Shown here: positions 25,816 to 33,877 of the stretch, piece by piece
Numbering within the stretch: position 1 is the first letter of the stretch
How the letters are laid out: each line of letters starts with the position of its first letter
Source: Segatella baroniae B14
GTDB lineage: Bacteria > Bacteroidota > Bacteroidia > Bacteroidales > Bacteroidaceae
Length of the DNA: 64,000 nucleotides
Assembly (NCBI RefSeq): GCF_022024235.1
Contig: NZ_CP091799.1
Span: 2,235,001 to 2,299,000, forward strand
Reading direction: 5' to 3'
Program-made: the position numbers and the translations under genes
The notes under the pieces: model-generated
The model's database searches: none
What the model was told of the DNA's origin: nothing
The model's input: the letters and a program-made list of their open reading frames with translations, nothing else

Positions 25816-28011
25816 ATGAAAAGATTTTTTGTATTCATAATTTGTCTAGTTATGTTATCCGCCTTGATAACCAGGGCGGATAATGTGTTTTCGAATGCTC
25901 AGTGGATAGGTGCTACGACAAATCAGGATGATTCTTTGGCAGATCGAAGTATTTGGTTGCAGCATGTGTTGAAATGCCGGAAAGGTATCAAAAAGGCGCA
26001 ACTTATGATTTGTGGTTTGGGAGCATACGAATTTTATATTGATGGAAAGAAGTTTGGCGAAGATTTGATGGCTCCAGCCTGGAGTGATTATCGTAAGTCT
26101 ATTTTTTATAATACTTACGACGTAACATCAGTTTTGTCAGCAGGTTCTCATTCGATAGAGGTATTGCTGGGTAACGGATTCTTTCATGAGCGTGGACGAC
26201 GCTATCATAAGTTGAAGACTAATTTTGGTCCTTCTACTTTATTGTTTTATCTTGATATAGAGTATACTAATGGTAAGCATGATATTCTGAAAAGCGATAA
26301 AACATGGAAATGGAAACGAAGCCAGATAGTCTATAACAGTATCTATGGTGGTGAAGATCATGATGCAACTTTTATTGACCGGTGGCATCCTGTGGTAGTA
26401 CAGAAGTCTCCTCAAGGTAAACTTTATCCACAGTTATCTTATCCGATACGTATCTATAAAAAATATCCTATAGCTAAGCGCCTGTCTGCTCATGTCTTTG
26501 ATATGGGACAGAATTTGGCAGGATTTCCTCGATTTTCTATTCAGGGAAAGGCTGGTCAGAAAGTTAAAATTATTTTAGGTGAAACCTTAAAAAATGATGG
26601 ATCGGTAAGTCAGAAGAGTATTGGAAGTCCTCATTATTATCTTTATACATTAAGTGGAAAGGGAATAGAACTGTTTCAACCTCATTTTACCTATTATGGT
26701 TATCAGTATATCCAAATAGAGGGAGCTGTGTTGAAGGGAGATGCTAATCCTAATAACTTACCGGTTATTGATAAACTGGAATCATGTTTCATTAGTAATT
26801 CAGCTCCTAAAATAGGAAGTTTTGCTTGCAGTAATCCGCTTTTTAACCGAACTTACGCTATTATAGATGCTGCAATTCGTAGTAATTGGCAACATGTATG
26901 GACAGACTGTCCGCATCGTGAGAAGTTAGGCTGGTTAGAACAAGATTGGCTTAATGGACAAGGGTTGGTTGATAATTATGATTGTAAATCAATGCTCGAA
27001 CAAACGCAGCATGTAATAGCTGATGCCCTACATGCTAATGGGTCGATGCCAGAAATAGCACCTGAATATATCCGCTTTGAAGGCAGTTGGGCGCCTCCAT
27101 TTCAAGAATCGCCAGAATGGGGTGGTGCTCTAGTGGCTTTGCCTGTGCTTTATCTGCACCGTTATGGTGATGATAGTTTACTGAAAAAATATCAGCCACA
27201 CATTCGTAAATATGTAGATTATCTTGCTACACGAGACAGTGCCTATATTCTTAATATCGGATTGGGTGACTGGTACGACTATAATGGAGAAAAGGCCGGT
27301 TTTGCCAAGAATACTCCTGTAGCATTAGTTAGTACTGCACATTATTACTTGTGGACCAAACTAGCAGGTTTGGAGCAACGGGCTGACAGTATACGCCAAG
27401 CCTTTATTCGTAATTTTGATCTTAAGAGTCAGGCTGCTTTAGCTATAGCCTTAGACTTGAATCTTTATCCAGAAGGAAAAAAACAGGATTTATTGGATAA
27501 ATTGCTAGAAGATATTCACCAGCATGGAGATCGATTGACGACTGGTGATATCGGAACTCCTTATCTTTTCCGGGTATTGATTAATAATCATCAGCAAGAT
27601 CTGCTCTATACGATGCTTAATCATGACCAAGAGCCAGGATACGGATTCCAGTTGAAAATGGGAATGACAACTTTGACTGAGCAGTGGGATCCACGTAAAG
27701 GTGCATCCCGTAATCATTTTATGTTGGCCCATATCAATAATCACCTTATACATGATATGGTGGGTATTCAGGTTAAGCGTGATACTGTTGTAATCTCTCC
27801 AAAACCTGCAGGAAACTTAACATGGGCAAAAGGCTCAACCATGGCTAATGGTGGCAAAATAGCTGTAGACTGGACTATTAAAGGAAACGTATTTCAAGTA
27901 AATATACACTCAGAAGGAAAAAATAAAATTAAGATAGATTATGATGAAATCAATCGTTTTTGTGCTCAGCGCCATCTTCGCTTTCAATACCAACTTGTCG
28001 GCGCAGAATAA
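25816..28011 (+). CDS. Alpha-L-rhamnosidase, GH78
   Basis: 731 residues with a signal peptide (about 1-21). An N-terminal jelly roll (YEFYIDGKKFGEDLMAPAW) is followed by the alpha/alpha-barrel catalytic domain with the GH78 motif WTDCPHREKLGWLEQ, EIAPEYI and TLTEQWDP, which carry the acidic residues expected to form the active site. GH78 enzymes release terminal alpha-L-rhamnose; RG-II offers such rhamnose in side chains A, B and C. The gene starts on the base after the previous stop. Its last 71 bp run, in another frame, through the signal-peptide codons of the esterase gene, so the C-terminal residues after KIKIDY are probably not part of the ancestral domain. Confidence 0.88.
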   Translation: MKRFFVFIICLVMLSALITRADNVFSNAQWIGATTNQDDSLADRSIWLQHVLKCRKGIKKAQLMICGLGAYEFYIDGKKFGEDLMAPAWSDYRKSIFYNTYDVTSVLSAGSHSIEVLLGNGFFHERGRRYHKLKTNFGPSTLLFYLDIEYTNGKHDILKSDKTWKWKRSQIVYNSIYGGEDHDATFIDRWHPVVVQKSPQGKLYPQLSYPIRIYKKYPIAKRLSAHVFDMGQNLAGFPRFSIQGKAGQKVKIILGETLKNDGSVSQKSIGSPHYYLYTLSGKGIELFQPHFTYYGYQYIQIEGAVLKGDANPNNLPVIDKLESCFISNSAPKIGSFACSNPLFNRTYAIIDAAIRSNWQHVWTDCPHREKLGWLEQDWLNGQGLVDNYDCKSMLEQTQHVIADALHANGSMPEIAPEYIRFEGSWAPPFQESPEWGGALVALPVLYLHRYGDDSLLKKYQPHIRKYVDYLATRDSAYILNIGLGDWYDYNGEKAGFAKNTPVALVSTAHYYLWTKLAGLEQRADSIRQAFIRNFDLKSQAALAIALDLNLYPEGKKQDLLDKLLEDIHQHGDRLTTGDIGTPYLFRVLINNHQQDLLYTMLNHDQEPGYGFQLKMGMTTLTEQWDPRKGASRNHFMLAHINNHLIHDMVGIQVKRDTVVISPKPAGNLTWAKGSTMANGGKIAVDWTIKGNVFQVNIHSEGKNKIKIDYDEINRFCAQRHLRFQYQLVGAE

Positions 28012-29245
28012 TTATGCTGGTCAGTATACACGTAGTCTCCATGACATCATGGAAGACGTTTCTACTCGTTTTCATGTTCGTTTTAAATATAATGTGGATA
28101 CAGTAGGCAAGCGATTGCCTTATGCTGATTATCGTGTTCGTCCGTATTCCATCGAAGAGACCCTAACTAATATTTGTAAGTATTTCGACTTTAATTGGTG
28201 GAAACAGAGTGATAATCTTTATAAAATAAAACCTTATGAGTATCCTCGCCGTCATACTGATGATGGAAGTAAAATGTTGGCCTATCTCAATACTTTGTAT
28301 AGTGACAAGGTGCAATTTGAAAATCGTAAGGATAGTGTGCGAAAAGAAGTTCGTCAACTTCTTGGTATAGATGCTTATAAAGACAGTCTGGTACATAAAA
28401 AACCTATTTTAGGTAAGGTTCGTAAGTATGATGGATATACTGTTCAGAATATTTGTTTGGAGACTTTACCTGGAGAACATGTCTTTGGTAGTATCTATAC
28501 ACCAGCCAAGAAAGGCAAGCATGCTTTGATTATCTGCCCTGATGGACATTTTAACGGTGGTCGTTACCGTAAGGATGAGCAACAACGGTTGGCTACTTTG
28601 GCTCGTATGGGTGCTATCTGTGTTGATTTCGACTTATATGGTTGGGGACAGTCTGAGCAAGAATATGGTAAAGATAGTCACCATACAGACCGTGCTCATG
28701 TTATCCAGGCCCTTAATGCAGAAGTGCTGTTAGATTATATGTGGAATAACCGCAAGGATGTAGATAAAAAGCGTATTGGTGTAAATGGTGGTTCTGGTGG
28801 AGGAACTCATACTGTATTGATGACCGTGCTTGATGATCGTATTACGGCTGCTGCGCCAACTGTAAATTTGGCCAGCCATTTTGATGGCGGATGTCCTTGT
28901 GAAAGTGGTAAACCTATTCAGACTGCAGGTGGTGGTACTTGTAATCCTGAACTTCTTGCTTTCTTTGCACCAAAACCTCTCTTGGTTGTTAGTGATGGTG
29001 GTGACTGGACTGCTTCTGTTCCAGAGTTGGAATTTCCTTATTTACAACGTGTATATGGTTTCTATGGCGCTCAAAATAAAGTAGAGAATGTACATCTTCC
29101 TCAAGAGCGTCATGATTATGGTGTAAATAAGCGCAATGCTAATTATGAGTTCTTTATTAAGGTGTTTGGTCTTGATCGTAAAATGTGGGATGAAAGTAAG
29201 GTTACGATAGTAAAACCTGAAGTCTTACAGTCTGTTCTAAAATAA
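27941..29245 (+). CDS. CE19-like alpha/beta-hydrolase esterase with an N-terminal STN-like domain
   Basis: 434 residues starting MMKSIVFVLSAIF with a signal peptide ending near LSAQ (19-22). Residues about 30-98 (RSLHDIMEDVSTRF to LYKIKPYE) look like the STN domain found at the N-terminus of SusC-type receptors and secretins. The remainder is an alpha/beta hydrolase: nucleophile S285 in GGSGGGTH, an acidic residue at D352 or D355 (VSDGGDW), and H391 in ERHDYG. In B. thetaiotaomicron the RG-II locus encodes a pectin methylesterase of family CE19 (BT1017) of this hydrolase type, and position in the locus suggests the same role. An acetylesterase is the alternative. It overlaps the GH78 gene by 71 bp and is followed by an intrinsic terminator. 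Confidence 0.7.
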   Translation: MMKSIVFVLSAIFAFNTNLSAQNNYAGQYTRSLHDIMEDVSTRFHVRFKYNVDTVGKRLPYADYRVRPYSIEETLTNICKYFDFNWWKQSDNLYKIKPYEYPRRHTDDGSKMLAYLNTLYSDKVQFENRKDSVRKEVRQLLGIDAYKDSLVHKKPILGKVRKYDGYTVQNICLETLPGEHVFGSIYTPAKKGKHALIICPDGHFNGGRYRKDEQQRLATLARMGAICVDFDLYGWGQSEQEYGKDSHHTDRAHVIQALNAEVLLDYMWNNRKDVDKKRIGVNGGSGGGTHTVLMTVLDDRITAAAPTVNLASHFDGGCPCESGKPIQTAGGGTCNPELLAFFAPKPLLVVSDGGDWTASVPELEFPYLQRVYGFYGAQNKVENVHLPQERHDYGVNKRNANYEFFIKVFGLDRKMWDESKVTIVKPEVLQSVLK

Positions 29246-29299
29246 AATTTATAGGTATTAAAAGTTCGATTATTAATATATAGAAGTTTGGTTGCAATG

Positions 29300-29331
29300 A
29301 GGTGTACTGGTCTTATCCGGTGCACCTTTTT
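29300..29331 (+). terminator. Terminator after the first RG-II enzyme block
   Basis: An 11-bp stem AGGTGTACTGG/CCGGTGCACCT including two U-G pairs, a 6-nt loop and five T. It lies 55 bp past the esterase stop, closing the 19.8-29.2 kb transcript. Confidence 0.8.
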
Positions 29332-29401
29332 CTATGCATTAATATCGGCTTTCAGGGCTTGATGATGACAAATATTTTTTGTGGGCTGAATAGTATTAAT
29401 G

Positions 29402-29606
29402 AAAAGAGGATGTCCCTTTTACGGTGACATCCTCTATTTACCTCTCACTTGATTTAATACAAACTTATTGAACTTTGATGTTGATGCGTAACATAAATCA
29501 CTTGTGTCTTCTAATCTAATGCGAATAAATAACCTATAACCATTATGTGAGATTCACATCTCTTTTTATCTTTTAATGTTTGCGAATAATCAACTTTGTT
29601 TTTTTG
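29402..29606 (-). ncRNA. Candidate small RNA A (minus strand, between the two enzyme blocks)
   Basis: A minus-strand promoter (29613-29643) is followed by about 200 nt without a plausible reading frame and then a 10-bp perfect stem (29405-29414 with 29426-29435) and four U. Inside, ATGTGA and TCACAT form a further small hairpin. The body resembles candidate RNA B near 9 kb. It runs antisense to the leader region between the esterase and GH95 genes, so it could act on the PUL or in trans. Inferred from signals only. Confidence 0.45.
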
Positions 29607-29612
29607 ATATTG

Positions 29613-29643
29613 CAAAGATACGATAATACGATTAATCAGACAA
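29613..29643 (-). promoter_or_regulatory. Minus-strand promoter of candidate small RNA A
   Basis: Minus strand: TTG (29641-29643), 20 bp, TATCTTTG (29613-29620). No minus-strand coding gene follows. Confidence 0.6.
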
Positions 29644-29660
29644 TATTTTTTTTCCCTTTT

Positions 29661-29690
29661 ATGCGACAATAAAAGTATAATATGCGACAA
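29661..29690 (+). promoter_or_regulatory. Direct repeat with 21-bp spacing, candidate AraC-type operator
   Basis: ATGCGACAA occurs at 29661-29669 and 29682-29690, offset by 21 bp (two helical turns) on the same strand, 176 bp ahead of the GH95 start. This is the geometry expected for tandem monomers of an AraC-family DNA-binding domain such as those of the two regulators here. I did not notice the motif in the other intergenic regions of the window. Confidence 0.45.
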
Positions 29691-29865
29691 AATAATGATA
29701 GTTGCTCGGAAATCATTCAGTAATAGTTGAAAAACTTTCAGAGTTGAAATTTTGCTTAAATATTTTTTGTTCCCAATAAAAAAAGCCCGTTTCACAATAT
29801 GGATTTTTCTCTCATTTTTCAGTGACAAATACACATCTTATTCGTCTACAGAATATATAATTTTG

Positions 29866-32340
29866 ATGTATATGACTATTTCAAAAGCATTTAGTGCCCT
29901 TGCGGGACTGTTTCTTTCGGTGCTGCCTATGTATGGCCAATATAAGTTGTGGTATAATGAGCCGGCACAGGTGTGGACTGATGCCCTTCCATTAGGTAAT
30001 GGTCGTCTAGGTGCTATGGTATATGGTATACCTAGTACAGAACATATCCAGTTGAATGAAGAGACAATCTGGACAGGACAACCTAATCATAATGCCAATA
30101 AGAAAGCTTTGAACGCAATACCCAAGATTCAGCAACTTCTTTTTGAAGGTAGATATCATACAGCTGATAAAATGGCTAACGATAATGTCATGTCGGGTAC
30201 CAATTGGGGTATGGCTTATCAAACCTTTGGCGATGTATATATCACTACTCCAAATGCTCTAAGATATACCAATTATCGTAGAGAATTGAGCTTAGATTCT
30301 GCAATTGCTGTTACTACCTATACTGTTGATGGCGTAACTTATCGTCGAGAAGTTATTACGTCTTTTGATAGCAACGTTATTACTATTCATCTTACAGCTT
30401 CAAAGCCTGGTAAACTGACTTTTGGTGCTCATTATTCTACTCCTCAAGAGGAAATATTAATTCGCAGTGAGAAGAATGAAGCTATTCTTGAAGGTGTAAG
30501 TGGTAAGTTGGAAGGCTGTAAAGGTAAAGTGCGTTTCATGGGGCGTATGCTCTGTGAGACCATGAAGAATGGTGTTCGCCAAGAAGCTTCTTCGCGAGAT
30601 GGAGAAATCACGGTAGAAAATGCGGATGAGGCTACCATCTATATTTCTATTGCGACAAATTTTGTCAATTACAAAGATATCAGTGGTGATGAAGTAGCCA
30701 AATCTGAGCAGATTCTCCGTCAGGCTATTGCTAAGAATTATGAGCAAAGTAAAAAGACACATATTGCAAAATTCCAGAGTTTCATGAATCGTGTGTCACT
30801 GTCTTTAGGTAAAGATTTATATCAGAATGAACCTACAGATCAGCGTATTATCAATTTTGCTCATCGTGATGACAATGGTTTGATAGCCACCTATTTTAAT
30901 TTTGGCCGTTATTTACTAATTTGTTCATCTCAACCAGGAGGACAAGCTGCTAATCTGCAAGGTATCTGGAATCATCGTGTATGGCCATCATGGGATAGTA
31001 AGTATACTACTAATATTAATCTGGAAATGAATTATTGGCCATCTGAAATTGCTAATCTTTCAGATTTGAATGAACCTTTATTTCGACTCATTCGTGAAGT
31101 GAGTGAAAGTGGTAGTATCAGTGCTAAGATGATGTATGGCAAAGACGGATGGGTATTACATCATAATACTGATATTTGGCGTGTAACTGGTGGAATCGAC
31201 CATGCTTCCAGTGGTATGTGGATGTTGGGAGGTGCATGGCTCTGTGCTCATCTCTGGCAACATTATCTCTACACTGGCGATAAGGAGTTTTTGAAAAAGG
31301 CTTATCCTCTGATGAAGGGTGCTGCTATTTTCCTAGATGAAATGTTGATACCTGAACCTGAGCATGGTTGGTTGGTTATTTCTCCATCGGTTTCTCCTGA
31401 GAATTATCATCCATCTAAGGATGGTAAGATTGCTATTACTTATGGTACAACTATGGATAACACGCTATTGCATGAACTCTTCAATAGTGTGTCGGTTGCT
31501 TCACAGATTCTAGGTGTGGATGATACGCTTAAAAGTTATTATGCAGAGCGATTAAAGAAAATGGCTCCGATGCAAATTGGAAAATGGGGACAGTTACAAG
31601 AGTGGCTTAAAGACTGGGATGATCCTGAGGATACCCATCGTCATGTTAGCCACCTTTATGGAGTGTTCCCAGGTAATCTGATATCTCCATATCGTACTCC
31701 TGAATTATTTGACGCAGCTCGTACCTCTTTGATACACCGTGGTGATCCGTCAACAGGATGGTCAATGGGATGGAAGGTATGTCTTTGGGCACGTTTCTTG
31801 GATGGTAATCATGCTTATAAATTGATTCATAATCAGCTTACTCTGACAAATGATAGATTTGTAGCTTTTGGTACGAACAAGAAGAAGGGTGGTACTTATC
31901 GTAATCTTTTCGATGCTCATCCACCATTCCAGATTGATGGTAATTTTGGTTGTACTGCTGGTATTGTAGAAATGTTGATGCAGAGTCATGATGGTTGTGT
32001 CGCACTTTTGCCAGCTTTACCAGATGCTTGGAAGGATGGTGAGGTAAAAGGTATCGTTGCTCGTGGTGGTTTTGAAATCGTAGATATGGCATGGAAGAAT
32101 GGCAAACTTACCAAATTGGTGATCAAGTCTAAGGTAGGTGGTAATTTGCGCCTTCGTCTTAATGCCCCAGTCAAAGGTTTGAAGAAAGCTAAAGGTGAAA
32201 ATCCTAATGCTTTATTCTGCTTATATGATAAAAAAGAGGTTCTAAATTCTGCCCAGGTAAAACTAAATAAAGTGGTTTTGCCCAAGAGTTACCTGTATGA
32301 TATATCAACAAAAGCTGGTGAAATCATAAAAATACTGTAA
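29866..32340 (+). CDS. GH95 alpha-L-fucosidase/alpha-L-galactosidase
   Basis: 824 residues from the ATG at 29866, chosen because it begins a proper signal peptide ([17 protein letters not shown]...MYGQ); the longer frame upstream is not signal-like. GH95 features: [18 protein letters not shown] at the N-terminus, [20 protein letters not shown] in the alpha-barrel and QIDGNFG with D691, the usual catalytic acid region. GH95 includes 1,2-alpha-L-fucosidases and the alpha-L-galactosidase (BT1010) that removes the terminal L-galactose of RG-II side chain A, the likely role here. It starts the second enzyme block, downstream of the direct repeats, and is followed at 25 bp by the GH140 gene. Confidence 0.88.
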   Translation: MYMTISKAFSALAGLFLSVLPMYGQYKLWYNEPAQVWTDALPLGNGRLGAMVYGIPSTEHIQLNEETIWTGQPNHNANKKALNAIPKIQQLLFEGRYHTADKMANDNVMSGTNWGMAYQTFGDVYITTPNALRYTNYRRELSLDSAIAVTTYTVDGVTYRREVITSFDSNVITIHLTASKPGKLTFGAHYSTPQEEILIRSEKNEAILEGVSGKLEGCKGKVRFMGRMLCETMKNGVRQEASSRDGEITVENADEATIYISIATNFVNYKDISGDEVAKSEQILRQAIAKNYEQSKKTHIAKFQSFMNRVSLSLGKDLYQNEPTDQRIINFAHRDDNGLIATYFNFGRYLLICSSQPGGQAANLQGIWNHRVWPSWDSKYTTNINLEMNYWPSEIANLSDLNEPLFRLIREVSESGSISAKMMYGKDGWVLHHNTDIWRVTGGIDHASSGMWMLGGAWLCAHLWQHYLYTGDKEFLKKAYPLMKGAAIFLDEMLIPEPEHGWLVISPSVSPENYHPSKDGKIAITYGTTMDNTLLHELFNSVSVASQILGVDDTLKSYYAERLKKMAPMQIGKWGQLQEWLKDWDDPEDTHRHVSHLYGVFPGNLISPYRTPELFDAARTSLIHRGDPSTGWSMGWKVCLWARFLDGNHAYKLIHNQLTLTNDRFVAFGTNKKKGGTYRNLFDAHPPFQIDGNFGCTAGIVEMLMQSHDGCVALLPALPDAWKDGEVKGIVARGGFEIVDMAWKNGKLTKLVIKSKVGGNLRLRLNAPVKGLKKAKGENPNALFCLYDKKEVLNSAQVKLNKVVLPKSYLYDISTKAGEIIKIL

Positions 32341-32365
32341 ACAAGAATAAATTATAACAACTAAT

Positions 32366-33829
32366 ATGCGTAAATACATACTGACAATCCTGGCAATGCT
32401 CTCGTTGACAACGTTGCATGCACAGAATAAGCCATGGGATAATGGAGAATTGCAGGTCTCTGCCAATAATCGATATTTGCAGTTTAAAAATGGCAAACCC
32501 TTTTTCTGGTTGGGTGAAACAGGCTGGCTCCTTCCTGAACGACTTGATCGCGTAGAGGCGCAATATTATCTGATGCAGTGTCGCCGTGCTGGTTATAATA
32601 TGGTACAGATACAAGTGCTCAATGGAGTTCCTTCGTATAATATTTATGGTCAATCATCCAACCCTGATGGTTGGAATATGGACGCTGCAGATCCAAAGGG
32701 AGTGTATTCCTATTGGGATCATCTCGATTATATCGTAGATCTTGCTCAGCAAAATGGTATATACATTGGTATGGTGCCTATTTGGGGTGGTCTTGTCAAA
32801 GATGGCCATATGAATGTAGAAGAGGCTAAGACTTATGGTCGTTTCTTGGCTGAACGTTATAAGAATTGTCCTAATATTATCTGGATTATCGGTGGTGATA
32901 TTCAGGGTGATATTCGTCCAGAGGTATGGGATGCTTTAGCAACAACGATCAAGGGACTCGATCATCATCATCTGATGACTTATCATCCTCGTGGTCGTTA
33001 TACATCAGCTAAATGGTGGAGTAAAGCTTCTTGGCTCGATTTCCATATGTTCCAGAGTGGTCATCGTAAATATGGTCAGCGTATGGGTAATAAAGATTAT
33101 CCTATCCCAGATAATACAGAAGAGGATAATTGGATGTATGTAGACTCTACTTGGGCTTATAAGCCGATAAAACCTGTCCTTGATGATGAACCTAGTTATG
33201 AGGATATTCCTAAAGGTTTGCACGACCCAAATGAAGAGCGATGGATGGATTATGATGTTCGCCGTTATGCTTATTGGAGTGTGTTTGCTGGAAGTTTTGG
33301 GCATACTTATGGTCATAATGCTATTATGCAGATGCTTAAACCGGGTTATCCTACCAGTTATGGTAGTGATGGGGCTGAGAAAGCATGGTATCAAGGATTG
33401 AAAGATCCTGGTTTTAATCAAATGAAATATCTTAAGTATTTGATTTTGAGTTTTCCTTATTTTGAACGTATTCCAGACCAGAGTGTGCTTTTGGGTAAAA
33501 ATGGGGTTCGTTACGACAGACTGATTGCTACCCGTGGTAATGATTATATGTTGGTGTACGATTATAACAGTAATCCTATCGAGATAAATCTGAAAAAGAT
33601 TTCAGGTAAAAAGAAACAGCTTTGGTGGATGGATGCAGCTACAGGTAAACTTACTTATTTAGGTCAATCTTCAGATAAAACATACCGGTATACTCCAAGC
33701 CGTGGTAATAAGAAGGTTGCTGATGGTGTACTAATAGCTGTAGACGCTAGCAAAAAGTATCTTACTATAGATCAGCAGGAAATTTCGGGTATCAGTCTGG
33801 CCGATAAAAAAAGAGACTTAAATGAGTAA
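32366..33829 (+). CDS. GH140 apiosidase
   Basis: 487 residues with a signal peptide (MRKYILTILAMLSLTTLHAQ). The TIM barrel begins QFKNGKPFFWLGETGWLL and contains IIWIIGGDIQGD and KPVLDDEPSYED. D178 and E275 are the expected acid/base and nucleophile, 97 residues apart as I recall for the founding enzyme BT1012. A C-terminal beta-sandwich (about 380-487) completes the protein. GH140 cleaves the apiose-to-galacturonic-acid bond that ties side chains A and B to the RG-II backbone, so this gene is one of the most specific RG-II markers in the window. Confidence 0.88.
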   Translation: MRKYILTILAMLSLTTLHAQNKPWDNGELQVSANNRYLQFKNGKPFFWLGETGWLLPERLDRVEAQYYLMQCRRAGYNMVQIQVLNGVPSYNIYGQSSNPDGWNMDAADPKGVYSYWDHLDYIVDLAQQNGIYIGMVPIWGGLVKDGHMNVEEAKTYGRFLAERYKNCPNIIWIIGGDIQGDIRPEVWDALATTIKGLDHHHLMTYHPRGRYTSAKWWSKASWLDFHMFQSGHRKYGQRMGNKDYPIPDNTEEDNWMYVDSTWAYKPIKPVLDDEPSYEDIPKGLHDPNEERWMDYDVRRYAYWSVFAGSFGHTYGHNAIMQMLKPGYPTSYGSDGAEKAWYQGLKDPGFNQMKYLKYLILSFPYFERIPDQSVLLGKNGVRYDRLIATRGNDYMLVYDYNSNPIEINLKKISGKKKQLWWMDAATGKLTYLGQSSDKTYRYTPSRGNKKVADGVLIAVDASKKYLTIDQQEISGISLADKKRDLNE

Positions 33830-33877
33830 GGATAATTCAAATATTACATAGTGTACGCAGGTAAAACGCAATAGAAG

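Noticed and set aside
29511..29834. Minus-strand 107-codon frame in the gap before GH95
   Set aside because: Its start lies upstream of the only minus-strand promoter, it is lysine- and isoleucine-rich low-complexity sequence, and no domain is visible.
29752..29865. N-terminal extension of the GH95 gene
   Set aside because: The 38 extra residues are not signal-like, whereas the ATG at 29866 begins a normal signal peptide.
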